This document shows, piece after piece, positions 35,682 to 64,000 of a stretch of DNA of 64,000 bases. The translations under genes were made by a program, and so were the position numbers. The notes under the pieces are model-generated. The model searched no databases and had not been told where the DNA came from. It worked only from the letters and a program-made list of their open reading frames with translations. Every line of letters starts with the position of its first letter. Position 1 is the stretch's first letter. This stretch comes from Hyparrhenia diplandra (Eukaryota > Streptophyta > Magnoliopsida > Poales > Poaceae): positions 372,001 through 436,000 of the forward strand of contig JADLZK010011196.1 in the NCBI GenBank assembly GCA_015847255.1. Direction: 5' to 3'.

Positions 35682-35689
35682 TATAAATA
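35682..35689 (+). promoter_or_regulatory. TATA box of the polyubiquitin gene
   Basis: TATAAATA in 'CCGCTATAAATACC', followed by a C/T-rich leader and the leader-intron donor at 35797. This is the usual architecture of cereal polyubiquitin promoters. Confidence 0.75.
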
Positions 35690-35796
35690 CCTAGCCTCAT
35701 CCTTTCCCCAACTCACCCCTCTTGTTCGGCACAACCCGATCCCCAATTACCTCGTCGTCTCTCCTCGCTATAGCCTCGTCGATCCCCCGCTTCAAG

Positions 35797-37659
<1,863 letters not shown>

Positions 37660-37843
37660 GCCATCAGTCGTTGAAGCTGCAGCTGCACCTGGGTCGTCTA
37701 GTGCCTCTTGTTTTTCGCCATGGTTGTTATTGTCTCTTGAAGTATTTGTCATCTGTATCGTGACTTCAGTTTGTTTCATGGACCGGTTGTGTTCCTCTGT
37801 GCTCTACCCAAAACTACTGTGCGGCAGCTTATGCCTTATCATG

Positions 37844-37849
37844 AATAAA
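37844..37849 (+). terminator. polyadenylation signal of the polyubiquitin gene
   Basis: AATAAA about 190 bases after the stop codon, in a T-rich 3' UTR. Confidence 0.6.
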
Positions 37850-38400
37850 TATTATGTTTGAATTTAATATGTGTCCTGGATGTTGTTGTTCTTGTTATGT
37901 CAGTTAGTGTTACTAAATTGATTGGCTTAAAAATTTTGTTCACTGGTGTTTGTTGCACATGCAACCCTTTACTGAATGCTTACTTCAGGTTAAAAGTTTT
38001 AACCAGTCTCAGAAAACGAGTTTGCTCCAGTGTTGTGACCATAATTCGTTTGGAGGCTGTATCTTTATGTTTGGAGGCTAACCCAGTGATGATGTTTGCG
38101 AAATTAAACAGATTTCTTAGGTTGTTGTAGATAAAATGGTTTTGCTTCACGGGGAGAGAAATGCTCCACCTTAATAAAACAAAAGAATGTTTTTTGCTCC
38201 ACTTTAAAAAAATGTAAGCCATTCAGACTGTCCTACGAAGAGCAGCAAATACGAAAGCAGGAAGATAAATAAATAAAAAAAAATAATAAAAGAGAGAAAT
38301 AAATAAATAAAAAATAAGCCCCGTGTGGGTTCGCTCTCCCTCGCTGGGCCTGGGCCGACTGGCCGAACACCTCCGTATACGCACGAATCGGTAGGCTGCG
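37850..38400. other. spacer between polyubiquitin and PWP1
   Basis: 3' flank of polyubiquitin, then an A-rich low-complexity stretch (38265-38320) and the PWP1 promoter side. No gene visible. Confidence 0.45.
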
Positions 38401-38659
38401 CTACTCCTTACTCCCCCGCACGGCCGCCAGCGCCTTCGCCGTCGTCTTCTGCCAACTCCTTATAGTCACGCCGCGCTACTTCGCCTCCACGGCCGCCAGC
38501 GCCCTTCGCAAGGTAAGAACCCGCGCCGTCTACCAGCTACCACGAGAACCCTTTGTTCTTTATTCCTCTAAAATTCCTCTAAAGGCTAGCTTCTCCCTGT
38601 TCCTAAACTACCATTGGTCCTGGGCGTTGTATCTTTGTTTGTTTATTATTATAAGGGAG

Positions 38660-53746
<15,087 letters not shown>

Positions 53747-56022
53747 TCCAATGAGTGGAGATCGAGAGTGGGATGGAAGCTGGTGAAAAGGCATCTTCAA
53801 AAGCGTGGTGGCGAGCTATTGATACAATTGGAAATGGTATGATGAGCCTTGTGGTGGTGTGTGGCAGTACAGCTGGTGTTGCAGGTGTTTGCCATTTATT
53901 GGCCTGTGAAGTTTTCCTGTTTTCTCTCTGGCATCGGTGATGTTGGAGGTTTCTGTGGTGGATTTGTTAAACTAATAGGTTTATTTTTTGTCTTTTTATA
54001 TTTCTCTAATATGAAAGGCCGGGGCTTGTTGGCCCTCGAACTCTAAAAAATCTAGCCCAATGAAGCACTGCCGTTTCCTGATGGACATGTTATGTGATAA
54101 GCCCAACTTGATTCAAACAGTTTAAGTTGGTACATGCAGGCATATTTCTTTGTTGGAATCCATTTATGGGTAAAAAATGGATGGTTATGTTATTGTGATG
54201 TGGAAAATTAAACTTGAAATTGATGCAACACAAAAGTGTACTAACAGAAACACACAAAAAAGATCTGAAGCAATAACATTTCCCAACTGCAGACATAATG
54301 GATTCTTTTTAGAAGCAAAGTTAAGTTAAAAGACAGTGAGAAGCTCTCAGTTCCATATACCTAACACCCCTAAATATTTTCTCCAGATCTTTAAGACTGC
54401 TGATTGCAAAGTACTAATAGAGAAGAACCCCTTCATCTTATGATCTATCAATTTATAGGGTTGTCTTAGATCAACTTATCCTTGGGTGGACGGAATTTGG
54501 TCAGCTTCTGTGACACCGAATAGCTCATTCTTTTCTATAAAATGTGGTCAAACTTATAATCATTTGAGAAGACACATCTATTTTAACTTGCTCAGGTGGT
54601 TACTACAAGTGCCACTTGCAAAAGAATGAGCCTACAGGACTCGACGACAAGGGTTTACCAGTTTTTGGGATGATGCCTACGGTAGAAGTAAACAGATGCT
54701 TTGGCATAAGGTGGGCCCTAGCACGGATGAGGTTGAGGTGGGCTCGAGATCGGAATAGAAAGCATAAGGTGGGTGGGGATGCTAGGGCCGACCGGTTGGT
54801 GCCAAACCCTGGCCCGACCACCCTTTGGTGGACGGACCACGGCCGCACGACCCAAGGCCTGCGCTAGGGAGCCCGCTCGGCGCGGCGACGGAGGCGGAGG
54901 CCGGTGGCGCCCGAGGCGGAGAAGAAGGTCGCGGCGGCGACGGGAGTGCCCCTCCCGCGGCGAGTTCAGCGAAGTTAGGGTCGGCGAGCTCCCCCCCCCT
55001 CCATTCTTCCCCATTTGTAGATTCCGGCCGGCCGCCCGAGGCCGGGCCAGGTCAGGGACTCATCCGGTTGGGTATGGGTAGGGGCGGGGGGCGGCGGCGA
55101 CAAAGGGGAGCGGGAGGTTGTCGAGGCTGGAGAAGACGAGGGTTAGGGTTGGCCAGGGGTAGGAAGGAGGGAAGCCGCCACGGGCGCTAGGGTTCCTCGG
55201 AGCTCCGGCGAGCTCGCCGGGCTCTCGGAAGTTTTAGCGCCCGCGGGGCGGGGGTGGCCGGAAGCGGGGCGGGTGCGCGTCGTCGGGAGGAAGCCGAACG
55301 CAAGATCGGTGCGGGAGGGAGACGAAGGGTGTTGGCGGGCCTTTTGTTGGGCCTCGTGGTCGGCGTATAACACGCTCTTAAGATGGGCCCTGTGTTACAG
55401 TGCATTCGTGAACCTTCGCTGTTCTTGCATTGCATTTAATCCGTCGTACTTTCCATTCAAAAATAAAATTAATCCGCCGTAGCTTAAATAAACTGCAAAT
55501 AAACATCTAATTTTGACTATCGACTATATATGGAGATTGATTGGTTGAATCTTTCGGTTCCTTATAAATATCGTGTCTGCATATATACGAGTAGTGTCTC
55601 ACATTCACAGGTGTGTGTTTCGTTTGGCCCAGGATTGGCTGGGACTATTTCCCTGATCCGGCCCATCAGGCCTTTGGCGATGTGTGCGCCTGCTAGCTGC
55701 TGCTGTAAAGCCACCGCGACGGCGCCGTTGGAGCAGCTAATCGGCAGGGTGCTTATTGCTCAAAAAGATGGAGTGGATATTAATTTATTTGAGAATATAT
55801 GATCGGATATTCGGATCGATCGGGGATCAAGACGACTAAGCATTGCAAAGAAAAGGCAAGTCTTAATGTGTACCTACATAGAGTAAGGGTACCTTGAAGA
55901 TGATTCATTCAGTCAATTTGCGTTGTACAGGGCATCAGAATTGTTAAACCTGAAAATCCAAGTGTGGCTTGGAGTTGTAGCATTGCATTAAAGGAAAATA
56001 ACACTAAGCATAGATCACATAG
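53747..56022. other. PWP1 3' flank and intergenic DNA
   Basis: 53747-54500 is the PWP1 3' flank. 54600-55360 is GC-rich, resembling other transposon leader blocks in this window. Near 55645-55700 a short segment resembles part of beta-amylase exon 6. No intact gene is visible. Confidence 0.4.
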
Positions 56023-57347
56023 TGTCGGCGTTTCGAGAACCGGGGTGCCTCGGGTGCCGGCAATAAAGAATTTATAGGCCGCGTGCCCCTCCCTCGATGG
56101 CGTAAGCGCAAGATGGACACCGGACACGGTGGGTTTATCCTGGTTCAGCCAACGGGGCCCTACGCCCAGCGGGTGGGGTCCCCTTTCGTGTTACCGCGCT
56201 CAAACGGAGAGCTTGTAGTAGGGGTTACAAGCGGTGCGGGGAGAGTTGTTGGTCGGTCTCAAGCCCCACGTTCGTGGTAGTGGTGGTGATGGTGGTTTTT
56301 TGTTTCTTGCTCGTGTGGATGCGGAATCGGATCCCCCGCTAATGGGGCATTACTCCCCTTTTATAGTAGGAAGAGGAAGTAATGTTTACATATGTGGATG
56401 CCTAGGTGGCTAATTCGAGGCTATGCTCATTTGCATGTGCACCGCCGAGGGTTGGCTGGCTTGGTCGCCGTTTGATGAAGACACGCGCCCCGATCGGACG
56501 GCGGACGTGCCGTTCCCTCGTGCAGCCCGAGGGATACCGTGAGGCGTCCCTCACGGTCCCGCATGGCGAGGGCGGTCCAGGAACGCCGGTCGCGGCGTGT
56601 CATGAGCCCGAGGGGTCGCCCAACGTGGCGCCTTTGGCGGTGTTTCGGGAATGAACGGTGTCGCCCTGGTTCCCCCGCCGGCTGGGCGTAATACGCCACC
56701 GGTTCAAACTTTGTGTCCCGTCAGCCGGATTGGGAGACGATTTGGCGGTCGATTTTTGGGCGTAATCGATGGCCCCCGGGCGCCTCGTCTCTTGTGTAAC
56801 CGCATTGAATGCATTGTTTCCCTTCCTTCGACGGAACCTCCCATGCCCGAGGGTTAGCGACCCTAGGTGAGTTGGTTGGGCTACCTTGCCCGAGGATAGA
56901 GAGCTTGGTCTCCCTCGGGCGAGGCGGATTTTGCGCCCGAGGGTGGTGAGCTAGGCCACCCCGGGCGAGGAGATGTCTCGTCCGAGGCTGGTGAGCTAAG
57001 CCATCCTCGGGCGAGACGGAGATTGGGGCTGAGTCCGAGCCCTAGGTCGGGTTGGTGATGGCGTGGTGCGCCCGGGGTTCTTCGTCTTGTAAAGGTCTCG
57101 ACCTTGTCCTTCGTGAGCATATCGGGCTCTTTCATCGTGGCGACTCCATGGGCGCCGTGGGCCGACTCCGGGCGTACGTGGGCGACTCCGTCTTCATGTA
57201 CGGCGCCGTGGCCCTTTGGCCTGGTCCATCGTCTGCTGGGCCGTCCTTCTAAGCGGGATGATAGCAGGCTGAGTTTTTCCGGGCCCCGATGGGCGGCGTA
57301 TTCGTTGTTGGAGAGAATGTCGGGGCCCAATATTTAGGTCCCCGACA
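56023..57347. mobile_element. LTR-like block of a Ty3/gypsy-type retrotransposon
   Basis: Begins TGTCGGCGTTTCGAGAACC and ends GTCCCCGACA (TG...CA termini), with the GC-rich, 'CCCGAGG'-dense composition of long grass gypsy LTRs. The five bases on each side (CATAG and AGTAG) do not match, and similar 'AGTAGCCCCCCGAG' sequence continues to the right, so the true right border may lie further on. No second LTR copy was found. Confidence 0.5.
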
Positions 57348-60300
57348 AGTAGCCCCCCCGAGCGAAAGTGTGGACTCACCGGGGTTGTGCCGCTCCCGCC
57401 GCCTTGTTTTTTCTCGGGGTGGTTCGTCTACAATGGGTGCTTGCGCCGAATTCGGTTTAGTGTAGCCCCCGAGGCCTCGAATGGAATGGCGGATTCCTTC
57501 GAGGTCTTTTATACCGCGACGCCGGCAAGGCCGAAAAACAGCTCTTAAATTGCGCTTGTTTGTGCGGAGTCCGTTTTGTTTTTGCGTGGGTGTTGGTATT
57601 TATTAACTTACAGAGAAATAGATCCATAAAAGCGCCGCGGATATCCAAAGTGAGCATTTCACCGGGGAGGGTTTTTAAATATCGAATCCACGAGGAAGAT
57701 AAGATTAACAATTCATTTGATTAAGGACGGTGATAGAAGACTAATGAGATTCGTGGTTTAGCATTTACTTAAACAGGGGGTGAGCCAATAAAAGATAATA
57801 GTGATAAGGTATATAAGACGGGTGAGGTGCACGTGGTGAACAATAGGATAAGATTAATTCCTAGTTAGATTAGGATTGGATTTATGACAGACGGGGACAG
57901 TTCTTATGTAGCATACAAAAGAATTTTAAGTGGAAATAAACAGCATAGCATAAGATCATATATAAATCAAAACCATAAATAAAAATGTGTACCCCGAAGA
58001 TTACTTAAGAAAATCAAGAACGAAACAAGATCATCCCAAGAATCATTATCGACTAGTCTTATACACGGGGAGGATTGCAAAGGACTCAATAGTCTTTGTC
58101 ACCACTACGATCTACCACCACGACCCTAAGATATAAGGTGAATCCGCAAATAAATTATATCTAAGCACCATGCCTACATACTCTCTATTACCTAGCATAC
58201 GGTATGTAATATACTAGGAGCTCTACGAATAAGTACTTCGAATTACCATGAATAATGACTATATCAAATATGCTATGACTAGAATAAAGTGTAAGTAAAC
58301 TAATTGTATGCATAATAATTAAATAGCACCTAAGGTGTATGAAAACAATAATTATATTGATCCATAGTGTAACTTATCGATCCGTAACCTGAGCATACAC
58401 TCTCTCTTCTCTAAACCCGACTTTCTATCTAATCTAGGCTCAAAGAGCTATGAATTAGCTATCCTATCTCGTGGTGTCTCCTCTTCTTGTTCCCTGTCTT
58501 GGCTCTTCCTTGATCTACTTCTTATTGAACGTGAAGCTTTAGATCAACTTGGACTTGTCTTGGCTTGAGGGGTCTTGGGCTGTTTATATATCGGTCTTCC
58601 TCTGTCTCTTCTACTTCAAAGGCGATGTGGTATTAACCTTGAATAAATCCCGCACTTCTTCGTCGCCCTCGGATCAAACCGACTCAAATCAACCGGGTTT
58701 AGATCGAGTCTTGGAGGCGGTTGAGGAACATTCCGAAGCGGAGCCGAGACGGAGACGGCGGCAGGGGCCGATCGGCCCCATTATGGGCCGATCGGCCCGT
58801 GGGGCCTCCCTCCGGGTCCCGCCGCAAGGCGTCGTGTTCGAGTCTTCTAGATGATGTATTTCTTGGTTCCGGGTTAGTTCACGCCGGGAGAGATCCGTAG
58901 CCTTTCGGATTCATTTTGGAGTTGGATTGCATTGCGTTACGTCGATCGTATGCCACGTCATTTCTGCTGATTTTACATTTAAGTCCCCTCGCAAATCACA
59001 ACTTTACCAAAACTCATGGAATTCATTAGTAGAAAACCCTAATAAGGTTATCTAATTTTATTTTAGTTCTTTTCCATGAATGGTTGATGCAAAAAAATAT
59101 GAGTTAGTGAGCATCAACAAACTCCCCCAAGCTTACCTCTTGCTAGTCCCTAGCAAGGCCCCCGCGGTGTGTTATCAAAGTAAATCTCAACCAAGGTAGG
59201 ATGAAGAATTTAGAATCATAAACTTGCTTATATTTACTTGAGAGCATGGAGTTTTTATCATCATGAATCTTGGACTATTGAAAGATAGAACAATTAAGTC
59301 AAACACCATGTCTCAAGTTCGTGGTTTCACTATAACTCGAGTTTTACAAAAAGATTATAAAGTGAAAGCACGTAGTATTCCCCTGTATGACAACAATTAA
59401 TAGTAAACATTTAAATTCTTAGCCCTTTTCTTTTGCTTCTTTTTGTTTTCGAAAAATATATCTCTCCTTATAGTAATAAATTTTTAGAGAACCTTGGGTT
59501 ACATGACAACTTAATTGGAGAGGTGAGCTCTTCTCACTCGTATTGACTTTTGTCACATTCTTCTCTCTCCTTTTCTTTTCTCGAGATGTGAGCTCTACTC
59601 GCTCCGAACATTTGTTCATTTTTCATCTCTTTTATTAGGGAGGTAGGCTCTTCTCGCCTAGTAGAACACTTGTTCATTTCTCTCCCTCTTTCTCATCTCA
59701 CTTTTTTCTCTCATATATATATATATTTTTCTTTTTATTTTATTTTTGCTTGTCATGCCCAAGTCTCTTGAAAGCATAGAGAGATATATAATGAAGCAAT
59801 TTTAGCATATTTTCAACAAGGTATTTATTTTATTTTATCGGGCTTATGTCATACTGGGGAGACTCATTTAAAATTTTCAAAGATTAATACTCCGTAATTT
59901 AAGCGTCACGTATGAACAAGATAGATAGTAGCTCAACTTTTATTATATCATATCAATCAATTGCCTAGACTTGAAATTTAAGATCATACTCCCACGTAAC
60001 TCAAGTTCAAAGCATGTTTTAGAATCTAAACAATTATATCCATGTTGGGAGGAATAAATATGGTAAACTAGGCATTGATCACAGGAGGAGCAACATCTAT
60101 CATGTTCTTATAGCATAATTCACGTATCAATATAATTATTATTCTCATTTTTTTTTTATAGCACACCTATATATATATATATTAAAACAAATATTATTTA
60201 TACTAGCTAAATAGACAGACTCAAATATAAATATATAGCTAAATAATTAAAAACTATAGTAATATAGATAAATAGATAAATAGATAGATAGATACTTACC

Positions 60301-62459
60301 TTGGGGGCACTCCTTCCTCAAGGGTCCGGACGATTGGTTGGTTTGAGGGGATTCCCTCACCGTGGTTTTAACGGGGACCACTCCCCAAGTCGCTTGATGC
60401 ACTTACCTATGTCCCATGCGCCGAAAAGTCTCTCAAATTGTTCGGTGTTGGTCTCCACCAGCGCCCCGGATGTCGCCCACCGCTCCCCCTTTGTCGCATC
60501 CACTCTTGCCGATTGTACAAGATGTCGAGTGGGCGTTCGAGTGTTGATTAGGTGCGATATTGTCGTGCACACCTCGGCGGGATATCTTCTTTGGATCGCG
60601 GTACTCGTAAGAACTCGCAAAAAGAATGACGGGCGGCGTAAATGCAAAGATGACTACCTTCTCGTATTTCCCTGTGTGGGCAGCGGGTCCTCCCGGTAGG
60701 CGCGACGTGGATGCGGTGGCACGAAGCCCTCAGATGCTTGGTACATTTTGCACCCTCCGGAGTTTGGTCGCCTCCTCAGATTGGGATGTTGAAGCTCGCT
60801 TGATGTGGATGGTCGACGTTGGACCTACTGCGGCTCGCGTATGTATCAAGAAAGATTGCACGTAGTATATGCCTAATCCCGGGTTAGGTAACGGGATTGC
60901 ATTGTTGTTATGAAGGTAGTAATATTGTTCTCGGTCTTTTTCTTACCCAACGCCCCTCACCAAAAATAGTCGTACCCTATGATATCTCGTGGAGTGGTTA
61001 TATGCGTGATGGTGGTGTCATCTCCCGCCGACAGCCTAGATCATTGGCTATACGAGTGATTAATGAAGTGCAGCTTTATCTCTCCAACTAAGTTGGGGAG
61101 TGATAGCCAATGGTCTACTAGTGACATAACAGTGAAACGGATGTCCTTCTAACAAATGCATATAGGAATGCCGCTCGATGCTTTCAGATAAATGATATTG
61201 TCCTTTTCGTGGGGAAAAGGACAAGGGCCATCCATTTGTGTAAATATCTTAGTGTTGGAAGGTGGATGTCATTTGTGCGAGGTCGGTGGAACATACCCTT
61301 CCCAAAGATTTCGCTTTTCGAATACTTCCCCTCGTTGAAGTCGCTTAAGGTGGAGGTTACATTTATGGGGCAAAACTTGACTCAAAACCTAGTGCAAAGA
61401 CTCGAAGTTGTCTCCATGTCATCGTGTAAAGTCCGCTGTAATAACCGAAAGGTCACTCCTGGTCCCATCCTCGTGTAATTTAGTGTGCACAAAAAATTCT
61501 AATGTGAGAAGCCGGCACCCCCTCTCGTGAGGTGTCATAGAAAGAAGACCATCCCGTAATTTGAAAAATAATATTGAATTCTCGTAAAATTCCTATACGG
61601 TCCATGAATGTATTATCTAGCATAGGAGTAAGTGAGAAATCTCTGTTCTTAAGTTTATCATACCTACTCCTTTGCCTCCTCGCTTGCAAATGAAGGTGTA
61701 CGCCCAAGGTCGAAGTTTTACCTCGGCTTGGTGAAGGCATTGGAGATGGAGAAGCTAGAGGTGATGGCGTTGCTCTTGTGTCGGTGCTCATTGATCGCTC
61801 GGAACCAGCCCGAGAGTTTGAGCGTGACCGTGAAACCTTCCAAGCAAGGACGACATTTTTCTCGGGATTTTGGCGAGAGGATTTCTAAAGGATTTTTCTT
61901 CTAAGTTTTTCTCTCCTCTAATTCTTTCCTAATCGCCAAGGCGGTTCTTCTTCTCTCTTTGAAATCAGAATTTCTAGTTGCTTGGGATGAGAAGAGAAGG
62001 AGGCCGGGCGACTCTATTTATAGGGCAGAGGGGGGCCGATCGGCCGATTATTGGGCTGGCCGGCCCCACAAGTGGGCCCATTCGGGTGCCCTCTCCACCA
62101 TCTATTATTTGCTGAAATTCCATGCTAGAATAGTATATGTTAGGTCAAGTGGAAGTATGTTGGTGGAAATTGGATGGTGGAGGAGAAAAGGGAATAAAGA
62201 AAGTGATGATTTGATGTTTTGTCCCTATGACATAAGGGTCCCACTTGTAAGGTTGTAATATTTTTTGTATTTTCTGAATAAAAATGAAAGATGTAAAATT
62301 ATTTTTGTGCCACCACGAAAAAGTAATTAAACGGGTTTTACTCCGCAAAAAATTAATCATGGGGCGTAATTTTTCTTTTTACGATGAATGTAAAAGTGCA
62401 AGAATTTAAATTGCGAAAAAATAAATGCAAGGAATAAAATATTTTTGGATTTTTAAATT
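57348..62459 (-). mobile_element. non-coding 3' region and probable long LTR of a gypsy-type element
   Basis: No gene-like frame over 130 codons carries a known domain. The sequence is typical retrotransposon non-coding DNA (for example 'AAACTCCCCCAAGCTTACCTC' near 59129). GC-rich 'GGCCGATCGGCC' patches occur near 58768 and 62037. It follows, on the minus strand, the gag-protease segment at 62480-64000. Borders were not resolved, and nested elements are likely. Confidence 0.5.
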
Positions 62460-62479
62460 TTTACCGAAGTTACCCGACG

Positions 62480-64000
62480 GCGAGGGTCCGTGAAGTTAAG
62501 GTCCTCGAGCGGGGACCTTCCAATCTTCTAGTCCTCCGGTGCATCCTCCATCTGGAGAGGATGGTTCGTCGCATCGTCTTCTCTTGATTGATCATGTTCG
62601 CATTGGTGGCGAAGTTCCGGTCCGGGTTTGAAGGCTTAACTTCTCCTCCTTTCCATTGATCTCAAATGTGATCTCTCCAAATACGACGTTGATGTTAGCG
62701 TTGGCGGTGCTAAGGAATGGTCGTCCGAGGATGAGTGAGACCCCCGAGTTGCGGGTGCATGTCCGCATAAACGGTCGACCGGCACAAAGAACCCGGGATC
62801 CTCACTGGAACATTCTCCGATTCCTAACGGGTAGCTTAACCGATTGATCTCGCTAGTTGTAGACACATTGATGTTGGAACCAAGGTAGGGTGCTTGAGCT
62901 TGACGAAGACAACCTTGGGCATCACACCGACACTTGCTCCAAGATCACGAGTGCGTTGTTGAAATATTGATCTCCGATTGAGCACTCTATAGTGGGGCAT
63001 CCCGGATCCTTTTTCTTGATGGGTAACGTGTTTAGGATTGCCGCACTACACTCTTCTCGTTAGCTTGATGATCTCCGTGGTTGGTAATGGTCTCTTCTTG
63101 TTTAAGATATCTCTAATGTACTTGGCGTATGTAGGGACACGCATGGCATCTAGTAGAGGTACATTAATATAAAGTTTTCGGATTACCTCTATGAATTTGC
63201 GAATTGATCATCAATTTGAGGTCTTCTTATTCTTCTTGGATAGGGTAGGAAATTGGTGTTGTGAAAGTCTTGTCCTTACGTGTTCTTGGCGCACAACTTC
63301 TTCTACGTCATCATCCTTGTCTTCGAATGTTGGCGGGTACTACGGGTTGTGCGATTGGGCTGCGGTGCCGAGGTTTCCTAGCCGAAGGTCTTATCGCTCC
63401 CCGTAGGGGGAATGGTGGATCGGTAGTTTGCTTACCACCTCTTGTTCGGATGTTATGTACCGCTCATGATTAGTGACAAAGGCATAGCAAAGAGACAATT
63501 TTGATAATTTTGATTCTAGTTTGATATTAAAAGCAACTTGCTCTTTTTATCATAGCGTAAAAAGTTATCCATTTTAGCATTTATATCTTCTAGAATTTTA
63601 TCATTAGCAACTAACTTCTTAGAGAAATTATCATTAATTTTAACTTGCTCTTCAATTAATTCTCGTAAAGAAGGTTGCTTGAATTTATTACCCGAATTAA
63701 AGTTATTACACGAATACTTACCGCGTAAGTTGGTCGTGGTTATGGTCTTCTTTTTTGGGTTGGTGTTGATTCGTGAACCACCAAGCTTGAACTTCTTGAA
63801 GCGTTCATGTAGTCTTGTAAAGCTTGTCGATTCTTCTTGTAGTTGGCTCGCTCCTCAAGCCAATTTAGTAGCACGCCCATCCCAGTTGATCTTGCCTTCA
63901 AGTCTTCTTGTTCTTCTTCTATTTCTTCACTTTGATGAAGATTGGGTGTTCTTCGTGGTCAAAAGCCTTGATTTTCTCGATATCTTACACATAAGTATGT
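62480..64000 (-). mobile_element. Ty3/gypsy gag-protease remnant (Athila/Tat-like), cut by the window edge
   Basis: On the minus strand, 63720-63480 reads 'LRELIEEQVKINDNFSKKL' and 'NDKILEDINAKMDNF', a gag C-terminal coiled coil common in grass gypsy elements. 63190-62850 reads 'YINVPLLDAMRVPTYAKYI', 'DILNKKRPLPTTEIIKL' and 'DLGASVGVMPK', the retropepsin region with its active-site triplet changed from the usual catalytic form to 'LGA' context. Several frame breaks interrupt it. Reading on in the minus direction, stop codons follow at about 62480 and no reverse transcriptase or integrase appears before the non-coding region. Confidence 0.7.

Noticed and set aside
56018..57352. Calling 56023-57347 a solo LTR with target duplication
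   Set aside because: The flanking five bases (CATAG and AGTAG) do not match, so only an LTR-like block is reported.

Overview
The window is nuclear DNA of a grass (Poaceae). The genes have plant exon-intron structure and GC-rich first exons, their protein products resemble rice and other cereal families, and the spaces between them hold grass-type transposons (hAT, Mutator-like, Stowaway- and Tourist-like MITEs, Ty3/gypsy, a TRIM, a LINE). I cannot name the species from sequence alone.

Layout. A LINE fragment lies at the left edge (1-450, minus). Then come a GPI-anchored phytocyanin (1195-1953, +), a group IVc bHLH iron-response regulator of the ILR3 type (2856-5802, -), a 1.77 kb Mutator-like element with very long inverted repeats (6612-8380), the tRNA-splicing endonuclease subunit SEN2 (9912-10874, +, with a likely 5' leader exon near 8560-8819) and a TANGO2/NRDE-domain protein (11576-13682, -). 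From 13.7 to 25.5 kb there is no convincing gene. That stretch holds a Ty3/gypsy tail, several MITEs and a complete 730 bp terminal-repeat retrotransposon in miniature (TRIM). A plastid-type beta-amylase follows (25637-28035, +). A 5.4 kb hAT element (27953-33375) has inserted in its stop codon. After a 505 bp foldback MITE comes a four-unit polyubiquitin gene with a 948 bp leader intron (36745-37659, +). The last gene is PWP1, a WD40 ribosome-biogenesis protein with 16 coding exons (38660-53746, +), whose 13th intron is inflated to 11 kb by repeats. The right end (about 54.6-64 kb) is transposon-derived: an LTR-like block, then a minus-strand Ty3/gypsy element with gag and protease remains and no visible reverse transcriptase or integrase.

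The genes look like an ordinary mix of housekeeping functions (protein tagging, tRNA and rRNA maturation, starch breakdown, iron-responsive transcription) with no shared pathway.

Two points change how the window should be read. First, six of the seven protein genes carry single-base insertions or deletions, nearly all in short homopolymers, although the surrounding protein sequence is conserved. The pattern looks like uncorrected assembly error more than gene death, so broken reading frames should not be called pseudogenes without read support. Second, transposons have reshaped genes: the hAT insertion gives the beta-amylase a new 27-residue C-terminus, and PWP1 contains an 11 kb repeat-filled intron ending in a 98 bp AT microsatellite directly at the 3' splice site.
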